Assembly (NCBI RefSeq): GCF_009728995.1
Contig: NZ_VTZW01000008.1
Span: 186,001-250,000, forward strand
Reading direction: 5' to 3'
Origin: Streptomonospora sp. PA3
GTDB taxonomy: Bacteria; Actinomycetota; Actinomycetes; Streptosporangiales; Streptosporangiaceae
DNA length: 64,000 nucleotides
Both the position numbers and the translations under genes were made by a program. How positions within the stretch are numbered: position 1 is the first letter of the stretch; each line of letters begins with the position of its first letter. Positions 42,286-50,347 of this stretch are shown piece by piece. The notes under the pieces were generated by a model. That model saw nothing but the letters and a program-made list of their open reading frames with translations, searched no databases and was not told where the DNA came from.

Positions 42286-43764
42286 TCAGCCCAGCTCGGC
42301 CCAGCCCTTGGAGCGCTCCACGGCCTCGCGCCAGCGCGTGTGGGCGGCGTCGTCGCGGGCGCCCGGCTCGAAGCGGCGGTCCAGGTTCCAGGTGCGCGCA
42401 AGCTCGTCGGTGGAGGACCAGACCCCGGTGGCCAGCCCCGCCAGGAAGGCGGCACCCAGCGCGGTGGTCTCCTGCACCTCGGGCCGGGCCACGCTGACCT
42501 GCAGTTGGTCGGCCTGGATCTGGCAGAGCAGGTTGTTGGTCGAGGCACCGCCGTCGACCCGCAGCTCGGGCAGCTCGGTGCCGGAGGCGGCCGCCATGGA
42601 CTCGGCGACGTCGCGGACCTCGAAGGCGATGGCCTCCAGGGTGGCGCGGGCGATGTGGGCCCGCTGGGTGCCTCGGGTGATGCCGAAGATGGCGCCGCGG
42701 GCGTGGGGGTCCCAGTGCGGGGCGCCCAGCCCGGTCAGCGCCGGCACGAACACCACGCCGCCGGAGTCGCGCACGGTCGCGGCCAGCCCCTCGGACTGGG
42801 GGGCGCTGTCGATGAGCCCGAGGCCGTCGCGCAGCCACTGCACGGCCGCGCCGGTCACGAAGATCGAGCCCTCCAGCGCGTAGTCCAGGCGGCCGTCGGG
42901 GTGCTGCCACAGCACCGTGCTCAGCAGGCCGTGCTCGGGGGCCACGGGGCGGTCGCCGGTGTTGACCAGGACGAAGGAACCGGTGCCGTAGGTGCACTTG
43001 GAGGTGCCGGGGGTGTAGCAGTTCTGGCCGAACATCGCGGCCTGCTGGTCGCCGGCGATGCCGGCGATGGGCAGCCGCAGCCCGAGGAACTCCTCGGGGT
43101 CGGTGTCGCCGACGACGCCGTAGGAGGGCACGACCTCGGGCAGGGAGGACATCGGCACTCCGAGCAGTTCGCACATCTCCGGCGACCAGGCGCCCTCGTT
43201 GATGTCGTAGAGGAGGGTGCGGGAGGCGTTGGAGGCGTCGGTCACATGCCGCACGCCGGCGGTCATGCGGCTGATGATGTAGGAGTCGACGGTGCCGATG
43301 ACGGTGTCGCCGGCCTCGACGCCGCTCCAGGCCCGCTGGTCGTTGCGGCGCATCCAGGTGAGCTTGGTGCCGGTGAAGTAGGGATCCAGCCGCAGCCCGG
43401 TGAGCCGGGTGACGCGGTCCTCGTGCCCGGCATCGCGCAGCTCCGAGCAGATCCCGGCGGTGCGCCGGTCCTGCCAGACGATGGCTCTGCGCGGCGCGCT
43501 GCCGCGCTTGCGGTTCCACAGCACCGCGGTCTCGCGCTGGTTGGTGATGCCCACGCAGGTGGGCTGCTGGTCGGTGCCGTCCAGGGCGGTCTGGCACGCG
43601 GCCAGGGTCGCCTGCCAGATCTCTTCGGGGACGTGCTCGACCCAGCCGGTCTGGGGGTAATGCTGGGCGAACTCCTGGTAACCGCGGGAGAGTACTCCGC
43701 CGTTCTCATCGACGACGAGTGCGGTCACGCCGGTTGTGCCGGCGTCGAGCGCGAGGACGGACAT
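42286..43764 (-). CDS. glpK: Glycerol kinase
   Basis: 492 residues of the FGGY family; makes glycerol 3-phosphate. LALDAGTTGVTALVVDENG is the phosphate-1 loop, GITNQRETAVLWNRKRG and IVWQDRRT bind glycerol, GIAGDQQAAMFGQNCYTPGTSKCTYGTGSFVLVNTG is the FGGY signature region, and LRVDGGASTNNLLCQIQADQL the adenosine motif. ATG at 43764 with GGAGG 7 nt upstream. A perfect GntR/DasR-type palindrome lies 28-42 nt upstream of the start. No glpF or glpD gene is adjacent, so it is a stand-alone unit, divergent from the phosphofructokinase gene. Confidence 0.97.
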   Translation of the reverse strand: MSVLALDAGTTGVTALVVDENGGVLSRGYQEFAQHYPQTGWVEHVPEEIWQATLAACQTALDGTDQQPTCVGITNQRETAVLWNRKRGSAPRRAIVWQDRRTAGICSELRDAGHEDRVTRLTGLRLDPYFTGTKLTWMRRNDQRAWSGVEAGDTVIGTVDSYIISRMTAGVRHVTDASNASRTLLYDINEGAWSPEMCELLGVPMSSLPEVVPSYGVVGDTDPEEFLGLRLPIAGIAGDQQAAMFGQNCYTPGTSKCTYGTGSFVLVNTGDRPVAPEHGLLSTVLWQHPDGRLDYALEGSIFVTGAAVQWLRDGLGLIDSAPQSEGLAATVRDSGGVVFVPALTGLGAPHWDPHARGAIFGITRGTQRAHIARATLEAIAFEVRDVAESMAAASGTELPELRVDGGASTNNLLCQIQADQLQVSVARPEVQETTALGAAFLAGLATGVWSSTDELARTWNLDRRFEPGARDDAAHTRWREAVERSKGWAELG

Positions 43765-43792
43765 GGGTTGGCCTCCAGCACGTTGGGCGACT

Positions 43793-43806
43793 ATGGTCTA
43801 GACCAT
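43793..43806. promoter_or_regulatory. Perfect DasR-type (dre) operator palindrome
   Basis: ATGGTCTAGACCAT is a perfect 14-bp palindrome whose core TGGTCTAGACCA equals the centre of the Streptomyces DasR responsive element. It is immediately upstream of glpK and in the region shared with the divergent phosphofructokinase gene. DasR itself is not in the window; other GntR/HutC proteins could use such a site. Confidence 0.8.
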
Positions 43807-44043
43807 GCGGACGGTGTGGGACTGAAGGCGCCGCCCCCAGCTTCCGATCCGCCCTGGGGGACTTACCCCCCGGCAAGCGGCTTCCAACGCTCGGCAGGCG
43901 CCTTCGGTGACACCGGTCACATTGTCGCCTGCCGGCATGGCGGCGCACGACCGCCGGTCCGCATCCGGTCCGCACCGCCCGGAGGCGCCACCCGCGCCGG
44001 TCCGGGCGGTCAGTTTGTCCACAGGAATTCGAGGAGTGCACGC

Positions 44044-45069
44044 ATGCGAGTCGGAGTGCTGACCGGTGGCGGCGACTGCCCAGGGCTGAACGCGGTCATC
44101 CGCGCAGTGGTCCGCAAGGGCATCAAGGACTACGGCTACGAGTTCGTCGGGTTCCGGGACGGCTGGCGCGGACCGCTGGAGGGCGAGACGATGCCCCTGG
44201 ACCGGGCTGCCGTCAGCGGGATCCTGCCGCGCGGCGGAACGATCCTGGGGTCCTCGCGCACCAACCTGATGAAGATCGAGGGCGGCGTCGAGCGGGTCAA
44301 GCAGAACATGGCCGAACTGGGCATCGACGCGCTGGTGGCCATCGGCGGCGAGGACACCCTGGGCGTGGCCACGCAGCTGCACGACCGCGGCGTCAACGTC
44401 GTGGGCGTGCCCAAGACCATCGACAACGACCTCAACGCCACCGACTACACCTTCGGCTTCGACACGGCCGTCAACATCGCCACCGAGGCGATCGACCGGC
44501 TGCACACCACCGCCGAGTCCCACCACCGCGCGCTGGTCGTCGAGGTCATGGGCCGCCACGCGGGCTGGATCGCGCTGCACTCGGGCATGGCCGCCGGCGC
44601 CAACGTCATCCTCATCCCCGAGCGCCCCTTCGACATCGACGAGGTCGTCGCCCACGTCGAGAGCCGGTTCCGCACCAACTACGCGCCCATCCTCGTGGTC
44701 GCCGAGGGCGCCCATCCCAAGGACGGCCAGATGGAGCTGTCCACCGGCGAGAAGGACGCCTTCGGCCACGTCCGCCTGGGCGGTATCGGCCAGCGGCTCT
44801 CCGAGGAGATCGAGTCGCGCACCGGCAAGGAGGCCCGCTCGGTGGTGCTGGGCCACGTGCAGCGCGGCGGCACCCCTTCGGCCTTCGACCGGGTGCTGGC
44901 CACGCGGCTGGGCGTCAACGCCATCGAGGCCGTGCACGACCAGGAGTACGGCAAGATGGTGGCGCTGCAGGGCACCGACATCGTGCGGGTGAACCTCTCG
45001 GCCGCCACCGACAAGCTCAAGACCGTTCCGGCCGAGCGCTTCGAGGAGGCCGAGGTCTTCTTCGGCTGA
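44044..45069 (+). CDS. pfkA: 6-phosphofructokinase, probably pyrophosphate-linked
   Basis: 341 residues, group III PFK of actinomycetes. VLTGGGDCPGLNAVIRAVV is the nucleotide/phosphate loop, PKTIDNDLNATDYTFGFDTA the catalytic loop, MGRHAGWIALHSG the fructose-6-phosphate site, LGHVQRGGTPSAFDR the C-terminal site. The donor-specificity positions are Asp104 (GGEDTLG) and Lys124 (VPKTIDND). In this family Asp104 plus Lys124 mark pyrophosphate-dependent enzymes, as in Amycolatopsis methanolica, while ATP enzymes have Gly at 104. If so the enzyme is reversible (EC 2.7.1.90). ATG at 44044 with GAGGAG 7 nt upstream. Donor is inference from two residues. Confidence 0.93.
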   Translation: MRVGVLTGGGDCPGLNAVIRAVVRKGIKDYGYEFVGFRDGWRGPLEGETMPLDRAAVSGILPRGGTILGSSRTNLMKIEGGVERVKQNMAELGIDALVAIGGEDTLGVATQLHDRGVNVVGVPKTIDNDLNATDYTFGFDTAVNIATEAIDRLHTTAESHHRALVVEVMGRHAGWIALHSGMAAGANVILIPERPFDIDEVVAHVESRFRTNYAPILVVAEGAHPKDGQMELSTGEKDAFGHVRLGGIGQRLSEEIESRTGKEARSVVLGHVQRGGTPSAFDRVLATRLGVNAIEAVHDQEYGKMVALQGTDIVRVNLSAATDKLKTVPAERFEEAEVFFG

Positions 45070-45104
45070 CCGGCCGGGCGCGCTGCGGCTCCGCCGCGCC
45101 GCCT

Positions 45105-45135
45105 TCCCCGGCCGCCGAGGACGGGCGGCCGGGGA
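45105..45135 (+). terminator. Terminator after the phosphofructokinase gene
   Basis: TCCCCGGCCGCC (45105-45116) pairs perfectly with GGCGGCCGGGGA (45124-45135) around a 7-nt loop, 36 bp past the stop. No U-tract. Confidence 0.65.
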
Positions 45136-45265
45136 GCCCTCCGGCCTGTCCGCCGGGTCTGCGGAATGCGGCCGTCCCGACCGGTCGTTGCGATGTTCGA
45201 TACTGGTAACGGCGGGGCGCATCGGTCCCCGCCCCATCCGTCGCGACATCTGGGGAGCCGCTGTC

Positions 45266-46540
45266 ATGGCCGTCATGTCCGAGTCCGGGGCCGTCGAAGG
45301 GCGCGAGGCCGAGGCCGCCGTCCAGGAGGGGCCCCCGTCCGGACCGCACGAGCTGTGCGTGCTGATGAAGCTCGGCGAGATCGTGCTCAAGGGCAGCAAC
45401 CGCAGCCTGTTCGAGCGCCGCCTGCACAACAACATCCGGGCGGCCGCGCGCGGGCTGGGCCCGATCAAGCTGACCCGGCGCGGCGCCGGCGTCGTCATCC
45501 TGCGCATGCCCGGCGCCTCCGACCTGGAGGTCGCCGAACTGGCCGAGCGCATGCACAACGTCATGGGCGTGGTGTGGGTGCACCTGGTGCGCCGGGTGCC
45601 CAAGGACCTCGACACCGTCACGGCGGCCGCGGTGCAGGCGCTGGCCGACCGCAGGGGCACCTTCGCGGTCCGGGCCCGCCGCCGCGACAAGCGGTTCCCG
45701 CTCACCTCCTCCCAGCTCGCCGGGCACGTGGGCGCCGCCGTCCAGCAGGCGCACGGCCTGCCCGTCGACCTCAAGCACCCGGAGAACACGGTCTCCATCG
45801 AGGTCGACAAGGACGAGGTCTTCGTCTTCACCGACGGCGTCCCCGGCCAGGGCGGCCTGCCGGTGGGCATGAGCGGGCGCGCGCTGGTGCTGATGTCGGG
45901 CGGGATCGACTCCCCCGTGGCCGCGCACCGGATGATGCGCCGCGGGCTCAAGGTCGACTTCCTGCACTTCTCCGGAATGCCGTTCACCGGCCCGGAGTCG
46001 ATCTACAAGGCCTACAGCCTGGTGCGCCAGCTGGACCGCTTCCAGGTGGGTTCGCGGCTGTTCGTCATCCCCTTCGGCAAGGCCCAGCAGCAGCTCAAGA
46101 GCTCCGGCACCGAGCGGCTGCAGATCATCGCCCAGCGGCGGCTGATGCTCAAGACCGCCGAGGCGCTGGCCGACGACCTGGGCGCCGAGGCGCTGATCAC
46201 CGGCGACGCGCTGGGCCAGGTCTCCAGCCAGACCATGACCAACCTGACCGCGCTGGACGACGCCGTCGACCTGCCGATACTGCGGCCGCTGATCGGCATG
46301 GACAAGTCCGAGATCATGGACCAGGCGCGGCGGATCGGCACCCTGTCGATCTCCGAGCTGCCCGACGAGGACTGCTGCACGCTGCTGACCCCGCGCCAGG
46401 TCGAGACCGCCGCCAAGATCCCCGATCTGCGCCAGATCGAGAAGCGGCTGGACGCCGAGGAGCTGGCCGAGCACCTGCTGACGGTCAAGCAGCTGCACCG
46501 GCCCAGCTTCCTGGGCGAGGCCGCGCCCGCGAAGGTCTAG
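45266..46540 (+). CDS. thiI: tRNA 4-thiouridine sulfurtransferase ThiI
   Basis: 424 residues. N-terminal ferredoxin-like plus THUMP region (LCVLMKLGEIVLKGSNRSLFERRL...), then the PP-loop adenylation domain with LVLMSGGIDSPVAAHRMMRRG and FLHFSGMPFTGPESIYK. PDEDCCTLLTPRQ is the conserved C-terminal segment of PP-loop ThiI. The C-terminal rhodanese domain of E. coli ThiI is absent, as in Gram-positive versions, so it would need another sulfur donor and probably serves tRNA s4U8 and not thiazole formation. ATG at 45266 with TGGGGAG 8 nt upstream. No cysteine desulfurase gene is adjacent. It follows the PFK terminator and is an independent unit, convergent with aroF. Confidence 0.93.
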   Translation: MAVMSESGAVEGREAEAAVQEGPPSGPHELCVLMKLGEIVLKGSNRSLFERRLHNNIRAAARGLGPIKLTRRGAGVVILRMPGASDLEVAELAERMHNVMGVVWVHLVRRVPKDLDTVTAAAVQALADRRGTFAVRARRRDKRFPLTSSQLAGHVGAAVQQAHGLPVDLKHPENTVSIEVDKDEVFVFTDGVPGQGGLPVGMSGRALVLMSGGIDSPVAAHRMMRRGLKVDFLHFSGMPFTGPESIYKAYSLVRQLDRFQVGSRLFVIPFGKAQQQLKSSGTERLQIIAQRRLMLKTAEALADDLGAEALITGDALGQVSSQTMTNLTALDDAVDLPILRPLIGMDKSEIMDQARRIGTLSISELPDEDCCTLLTPRQVETAAKIPDLRQIEKRLDAEELAEHLLTVKQLHRPSFLGEAAPAKV

Positions 46541-46551
46541 CCGGCTCTCGC

Positions 46552-46594
46552 GGGACCGCGGCCGGCCCCGGGCGACCCGCCCGGCCGCGGTCCC
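46552..46594. terminator. Bidirectional terminator between thiI and aroF
   Basis: GGGACCGCGGCCGG (46552-46565) pairs perfectly with CCGGCCGCGGTCCC (46581-46594), loop 15 nt, between convergent genes. Confidence 0.7.
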
Positions 46595-46639
46595 CGGGGC
46601 CCTACACCTCCGCCGGCCGCCGATCGTGCGGCCGCGGCC

Positions 46640-47680
46640 TCAGACGCCCGCCGGCTGCGGCGCGGCGGTGAGGGTGCGCCCCACCAGCGGCGGCAGCGTG
46701 GCGGCGATGTCGGCCAGCTCGGCGATGTCCTCGCCGACCAGCGCCTGGGGTCCGTCGCACAGCGCGGTCTCGGGGTGGGGGTGCACGTCGACGATGACGC
46801 CGTCGGCCCCGGCCGCGATCGCCGCGCGCGACAGCGGCAGCACCAGCTCCCGCTTGCCGCCGGAGTGCGAGGGGTCCACGATCACCGGCAGGTGCGACAG
46901 GCTCTGCGCCACCGGCACGGCGCTGATGTCCAGGGTGTTGCGGGTGGCCTTCTCGAAGGTGCGGATGCCCCGCTCGCACAGCACGATGTCGAGGTTGCCC
47001 CGCTGGGCGATGTACTCCGCGGCCATCAGCCACTCCTCGATGGTGGCGTTCATGCCGCGCTTGAGCAGCACCGGGCGGCCGGCCTCCCCCGCCGCCTGGA
47101 GCAGCGCGAAGTTCTGCATGTTGCGGGTCCCGATCTGCAGCATGTCGGCGTATCCGGCGACCAGCTCGACGTCGGCGGCGTCGACGACCTCGGTGACGAT
47201 GGGCATACCGGTCTCGGCGCGCACGTCGGAGAGGATCTTCAGACCGGTCTCGCCCAGCCCCTGGAAGGCGTAGGGGGAGGTGCGGGGCTTGTAGGCGCCT
47301 CCGCGCAGCAGCGAGGCGCCGGCGGCCCGGGCCATCCGCGCCGCCTCCAGTGTCTGGTCGGGGGTCTCGACCGCGCACGGGCCGGCGATCACGGTCATGT
47401 GGTCGCCGCCGATGGGCACGCCTGCGACCCGCACAGTGGAGCGGCCGGGCTGGTTCTCGCTACTGACCAGCTTGTAGGGGACGCTGATGCGCAGCACGTC
47501 GCTGACGCCCGGCATGGCGCGCAGGTCCAGGGTCTCGAACTGCCGCACGTCGCCGACCAGACCGATGATCGTGCGGCTCACACCGCGGGTCACATACGCC
47601 TCGCCTCCCGCGCCGGCGACGAGGTCGACGAGGTTGTCGATATGTTCGGGTGTGGCTCCGGGCCCCATGACGATGACCAT
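46640..47680 (-). CDS. aroF: 3-deoxy-7-phosphoheptulonate (DAHP) synthase, type I-beta
   Basis: 346 residues; condenses phosphoenolpyruvate and erythrose 4-phosphate at the entry to the shikimate pathway. The N-terminal about 75 residues form the ferredoxin-like regulatory domain of the I-beta subtype (MVIVMGPGATPEHIDNLVDLV). The barrel has MTVIAGPCAVET, RGGAYKPRTSPYAFQGLG, QIGTRNMQNFALLQ, VLLKRGMNATIEEW, VDPSHSGGKRELV and DGVIVDVHPHPE, which supply the PEP and metal ligands. Upstream is a leader peptide rich in Phe, Trp and Tyr and a strong terminator, so transcription is probably attenuated by aromatic amino acid supply. The ATG at 47680 overlaps no other gene. Confidence 0.96.
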   Translation of the reverse strand: MVIVMGPGATPEHIDNLVDLVAGAGGEAYVTRGVSRTIIGLVGDVRQFETLDLRAMPGVSDVLRISVPYKLVSSENQPGRSTVRVAGVPIGGDHMTVIAGPCAVETPDQTLEAARMARAAGASLLRGGAYKPRTSPYAFQGLGETGLKILSDVRAETGMPIVTEVVDAADVELVAGYADMLQIGTRNMQNFALLQAAGEAGRPVLLKRGMNATIEEWLMAAEYIAQRGNLDIVLCERGIRTFEKATRNTLDISAVPVAQSLSHLPVIVDPSHSGGKRELVLPLSRAAIAAGADGVIVDVHPHPETALCDGPQALVGEDIAELADIAATLPPLVGRTLTAAPQPAGV

Positions 47681-47784
47681 CTGCGTTGTCCCTTCGGCGG
47701 TCGCGGTCCGTTCGCGGACGCGGTGGCGGTTGTCGGCCGGATGGACCGGGAGCCTGGGCCGGGCGGCGGATTCGACCGGGCAGC

Positions 47785-47818
47785 AAAAGAGCCCCGGGCC
47801 GATCCCGGCCCGGGGCTC
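47785..47818 (-). terminator. Attenuator terminator upstream of aroF
   Basis: GAGCCCCGGGCC (47789-47800) pairs perfectly with GGCCCGGGGCTC (47807-47818), and the minus-strand transcript continues TTTT (47788-47785). It lies between the leader peptide stop and aroF. The leader RNA segment CCGGCCC, at the Tyr11-Arg12-Pro13 codons, can pair with GGGCCGG in the 5' arm and so form an antiterminator. Confidence 0.88.
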
Positions 47819-47833
47819 CTCAAGTCGTCCGTG

Positions 47834-47908
47834 TCAGCGCAGCGCTTGGCGGGCGACCGTCCTAGCCGTGGGCCGGTAGCCATAAAAGCGCCAAAAGCTC
47901 TGCTGCAT
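47834..47908 (-). CDS. Aromatic leader peptide of aroF attenuator
   Basis: A 24-codon open frame starting MQQSFWRFYGYRP and ending TGA at 47834. Five aromatic codons (Phe5, Trp6, Phe8, Tyr9, Tyr11) occur within seven positions, which random sequence of this composition would rarely give. A TATAGT box ends 7 nt before the ATG and there is no ribosome site, so translation is probably leaderless. The stop is 15 nt before the attenuator stem. Ribosome stalling at the aromatic codons when charged tRNA-Phe, -Tyr or -Trp is scarce would affect folding of the downstream terminator. Function is inferred from architecture. Confidence 0.85.
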   Translation of the reverse strand: MQQSFWRFYGYRPTARTVARQALR

Positions 47909-47915
47909 GGGAGCG

Positions 47916-47921
47916 ACTATA
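47916..47921 (-). promoter_or_regulatory. -10 box of the aroF leader transcript
   Basis: TATAGT on the minus strand, one mismatch from TATAAT, 7 nt before the leader peptide ATG. No consensus -35 is visible. Confidence 0.6.
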
Positions 47922-48015
47922 GCGCATCGGCGCGGCCGCGCGTACGGGCGAGGGGCCGAGCGTGCCGGAGGCGGGGCACTGGCAGGATGGCGGGGAGGCG
48001 CATCGAGGAGAGCGA

Positions 48016-48618
48016 TTGTCGGATCAGCCGCTGCCGCCGGGGCAGCACGTGCCGCGCGACCGGCCCGCCCTGCATTACGGTCCCGTGCCGCGCTTCCGTG
48101 CGCACAGATGGGACCTGCGGGTCTACGGGTTCACCGAGTCGCTGGGCGAGTTCCGGTGGAGCTGGCCGGAGTTCGACGCTCTCCCCCGCGTCGACGCCGT
48201 CGCCGACTTCCACTGCGTGACCAGGTTCACCCTGCCCGGTGTGCATTGGAGCGGTGTCTCCACCCAGACCCTGGTGGAGCTGGCCCCGCCCGCCCCGGCG
48301 GCCACCCACGTGATGGTGTGGGCCGAGTACGGCTACAGCGCCAACATGCGCCTGGACGACTTCCTGGCCCGCGACGTGCTGCTGGCCACCCACCGCGACG
48401 GCGAGCGCCTCACCCCCGAGTACGGCCACCCGGTGCGCCTGGTGGTGCCCCATCTGTACGGGTGGAAGAGCGTGAAGTGGGTGCGCGCCGTGGAGTACCT
48501 GACCGCCGACCGCCGCGGCTTCTGGGAGGAGCGCGGCTACCACAACCTCGCCGACCCCTGGAAGGAGCAGCGCTACTCCTACCAGGAGGCCCCCGGCGAC
48601 GGTCCCCCGCTGGCGTAG
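48016..48618 (+). CDS. Sulfite oxidase-like molybdopterin oxidoreductase
   Basis: 200 residues of the sulfite oxidase catalytic fold (MsrP/SUOX-like), without dimerisation or heme domains. PRDRPALHYGPVPRFRAHRWDLRVYG is the N-terminal signature of the actinobacterial subgroup; DAVADFHCVTRFT holds the Cys that binds molybdenum; GHPVRLVVPHLYGWKSVKWVRAVEYL is the conserved Mo-pterin binding end. No signal or Tat sequence, so cytoplasmic. The best start is a TTG at 48016 with GAGGAG 5 nt upstream. Substrate unknown; methionine sulfoxide or N-oxide reduction is possible. Divergent from the aroF leader. Confidence 0.87.
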   Translation: MSDQPLPPGQHVPRDRPALHYGPVPRFRAHRWDLRVYGFTESLGEFRWSWPEFDALPRVDAVADFHCVTRFTLPGVHWSGVSTQTLVELAPPAPAATHVMVWAEYGYSANMRLDDFLARDVLLATHRDGERLTPEYGHPVRLVVPHLYGWKSVKWVRAVEYLTADRRGFWEERGYHNLADPWKEQRYSYQEAPGDGPPLA

Positions 48619-48639
48619 CCGGCAGCGGCCGGGGCGCGA

Positions 48640-50208
48640 TCAGGCGGCCGGGCCGAACCAGCGCTCCAGTGCGGCACGCAGGCCCTCGCGCTCGGCGCGG
48701 CCGGGCCGCGCCTCGGCCGAGGCCCAGGCCACGTAGCAATCGGGGCGTATCAGCAGCGCGGCCGCCGGCGCGGGGGTCTGGGCCGGGGATCCGGCGACCG
48801 CGCGCACCCCGCCGTGGCGGCGGGCCTCCGCGGCGAGGGTGCCGCCTTCGGTCGTGTCCAGCAGCAGTGGCCGGGCGTCGCGCGCCAGCTCGTCGAGCCG
48901 GACCCGCCGGCCGCCGACCCGCAGGCAGAGGTCGGGGGCCCACCGGCCGATCAGCGGGTGCTCCCCGGTCCCCCGGTGCCCGCCCATGTCATAGCGCAGG
49001 TCGGCACCGGCCATGGTGCGGGCGATGTGGCGCGCGTTCCCGGGTTCGGCCAGCAGCTCGGCGAAGAGTTCGCGCAGCGCCGTCACGTCGCCTCCGGGGC
49101 CCGTCAGCACCGACTGCGCCCGGGTCTGCATGTTGACCCGTTCGGCGGCGGGCCGCCGCTCGCTCTCGTAGGTGTCCAGCAGACCGGGCACCGCGCGGCC
49201 GGAGACCTCGGCGGCGAGCTTCCAGCCCAGGTTGACGGCGTCCTGCAGTCCGAGGTTCAGTCCGGGGCCGCCCAGTGCGGAGTGCACGTGCGCGGCATCG
49301 CCCACCAGCAGCACCCGGCCGGCGCGGTAGCGGTCGGCCAGGCGCGTGTTGGTGCCGACCACCCGGCGCAGCATGTGCGGGCCCGGGCCCCGCGGCTCGG
49401 TGAACGGCACGTCCGTCCCCAGGACCCGGCGCACGCTCGCCCGCAGCTCGTCCAACGTCATCGGGGCGTCGCGGTCGGCGGCCGCGCCGTCCCACTCGGC
49501 GGTGCTGAGCAGCGGAGTCTCGGCGGAGAACGGCGCGAAGGAGATGAGGCCGCGGTCGGTGCGCTGATGGGAGAACGGCGGCACCGGGCCGTAGCCCGGG
49601 ACGTCGAGCCCGCCGGTGTGCGGGTCGCGCAGGTGGTCGGGAACGCAGACGTGCGCGGTGCGGGACACGCCGTTGTCGGCGGTCACTCCGGGAAAGCCGA
49701 TGCCGGCGAGCTTGCGCACCAGGCTGCGGCCGCCGTCGGCGCCCACCAGGTAGTGCGCGCAGACCCGGTAGGCGCCTTCGGGCGCCGCGATGTCGACGGC
49801 GACCGTGCCGCCGCCGGCGTCCTGGGCCAGACCGGTGAGCTCGTGGCCGCGCCGGACCTCGACGCCGAGTTCGGCGGCGCGCTCGGCGAGCACCTCCTCG
49901 ATGCGCGTCTGCGGGACCGGGAGGCCGTAGAGGGGGTTGTCCTCGACGGCGTGCAGGTCGAGTGTGAGGGCGCCGAACATGAACGCCGGCGCGGGCGAGG
50001 GCGGTTGGGGGCTGCCGCTCAGGCGCTCGTGGAGTCCGCGGCGGTGCAGCATCGGCACCACCTGGCCCACCAGGCCGTTCGCGCGGTGCTTGACCCCGGG
50101 CTCGGGCTCGCGTTCCAGCACCACCGGCCGCACTCCGGCCAGGCTGAGTTCGCAGGCCAGCATCAGCCCGTTGGGCCCGGCTCCCGCGATGACGACGTCG
50201 TGGGTCAT
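48640..50208 (-). CDS. FAD-dependent aromatic-type monooxygenase (group A)
   Basis: 522 residues. DVVIAGAGPNGLMLACELSLAGVRPVVLERE is the FAD-binding Rossmann motif, HYLVGADGGRSLVRKLAGIGFPG the DG motif, and GRVLLVGDAAHVHSALGGPGLNLGLQDAVNLGWKLA the GD motif, in the order of para-hydroxybenzoate hydroxylase relatives. Length and the C-terminal thioredoxin-like tail fit the PheA/TfdB and polyketide hydroxylase group, which includes antibiotic-modifying enzymes such as Rox. The substrate cannot be read. ATG at 50208 with AGGAGGA 5 nt upstream. A TetR gene 139 bp upstream on the same strand is its likely regulator. Confidence 0.9.
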   Translation of the reverse strand: MTHDVVIAGAGPNGLMLACELSLAGVRPVVLEREPEPGVKHRANGLVGQVVPMLHRRGLHERLSGSPQPPSPAPAFMFGALTLDLHAVEDNPLYGLPVPQTRIEEVLAERAAELGVEVRRGHELTGLAQDAGGGTVAVDIAAPEGAYRVCAHYLVGADGGRSLVRKLAGIGFPGVTADNGVSRTAHVCVPDHLRDPHTGGLDVPGYGPVPPFSHQRTDRGLISFAPFSAETPLLSTAEWDGAAADRDAPMTLDELRASVRRVLGTDVPFTEPRGPGPHMLRRVVGTNTRLADRYRAGRVLLVGDAAHVHSALGGPGLNLGLQDAVNLGWKLAAEVSGRAVPGLLDTYESERRPAAERVNMQTRAQSVLTGPGGDVTALRELFAELLAEPGNARHIARTMAGADLRYDMGGHRGTGEHPLIGRWAPDLCLRVGGRRVRLDELARDARPLLLDTTEGGTLAAEARRHGGVRAVAGSPAQTPAPAAALLIRPDCYVAWASAEARPGRAEREGLRAALERWFGPAA

Positions 50209-50347
50209 GGAGTTCCTCCTGCGGCAGGGTCGGGCGGCCGCCCGGCGGGCGGCTCGACGAGGCGCGCGAGGGCGCGGCGGAGCGCTCCGGCGGCACCAGG
50301 CGGCCGTCGGAGGCGGATCGGTGGGCGGTCGTTCCGCCCGCGGGGTG

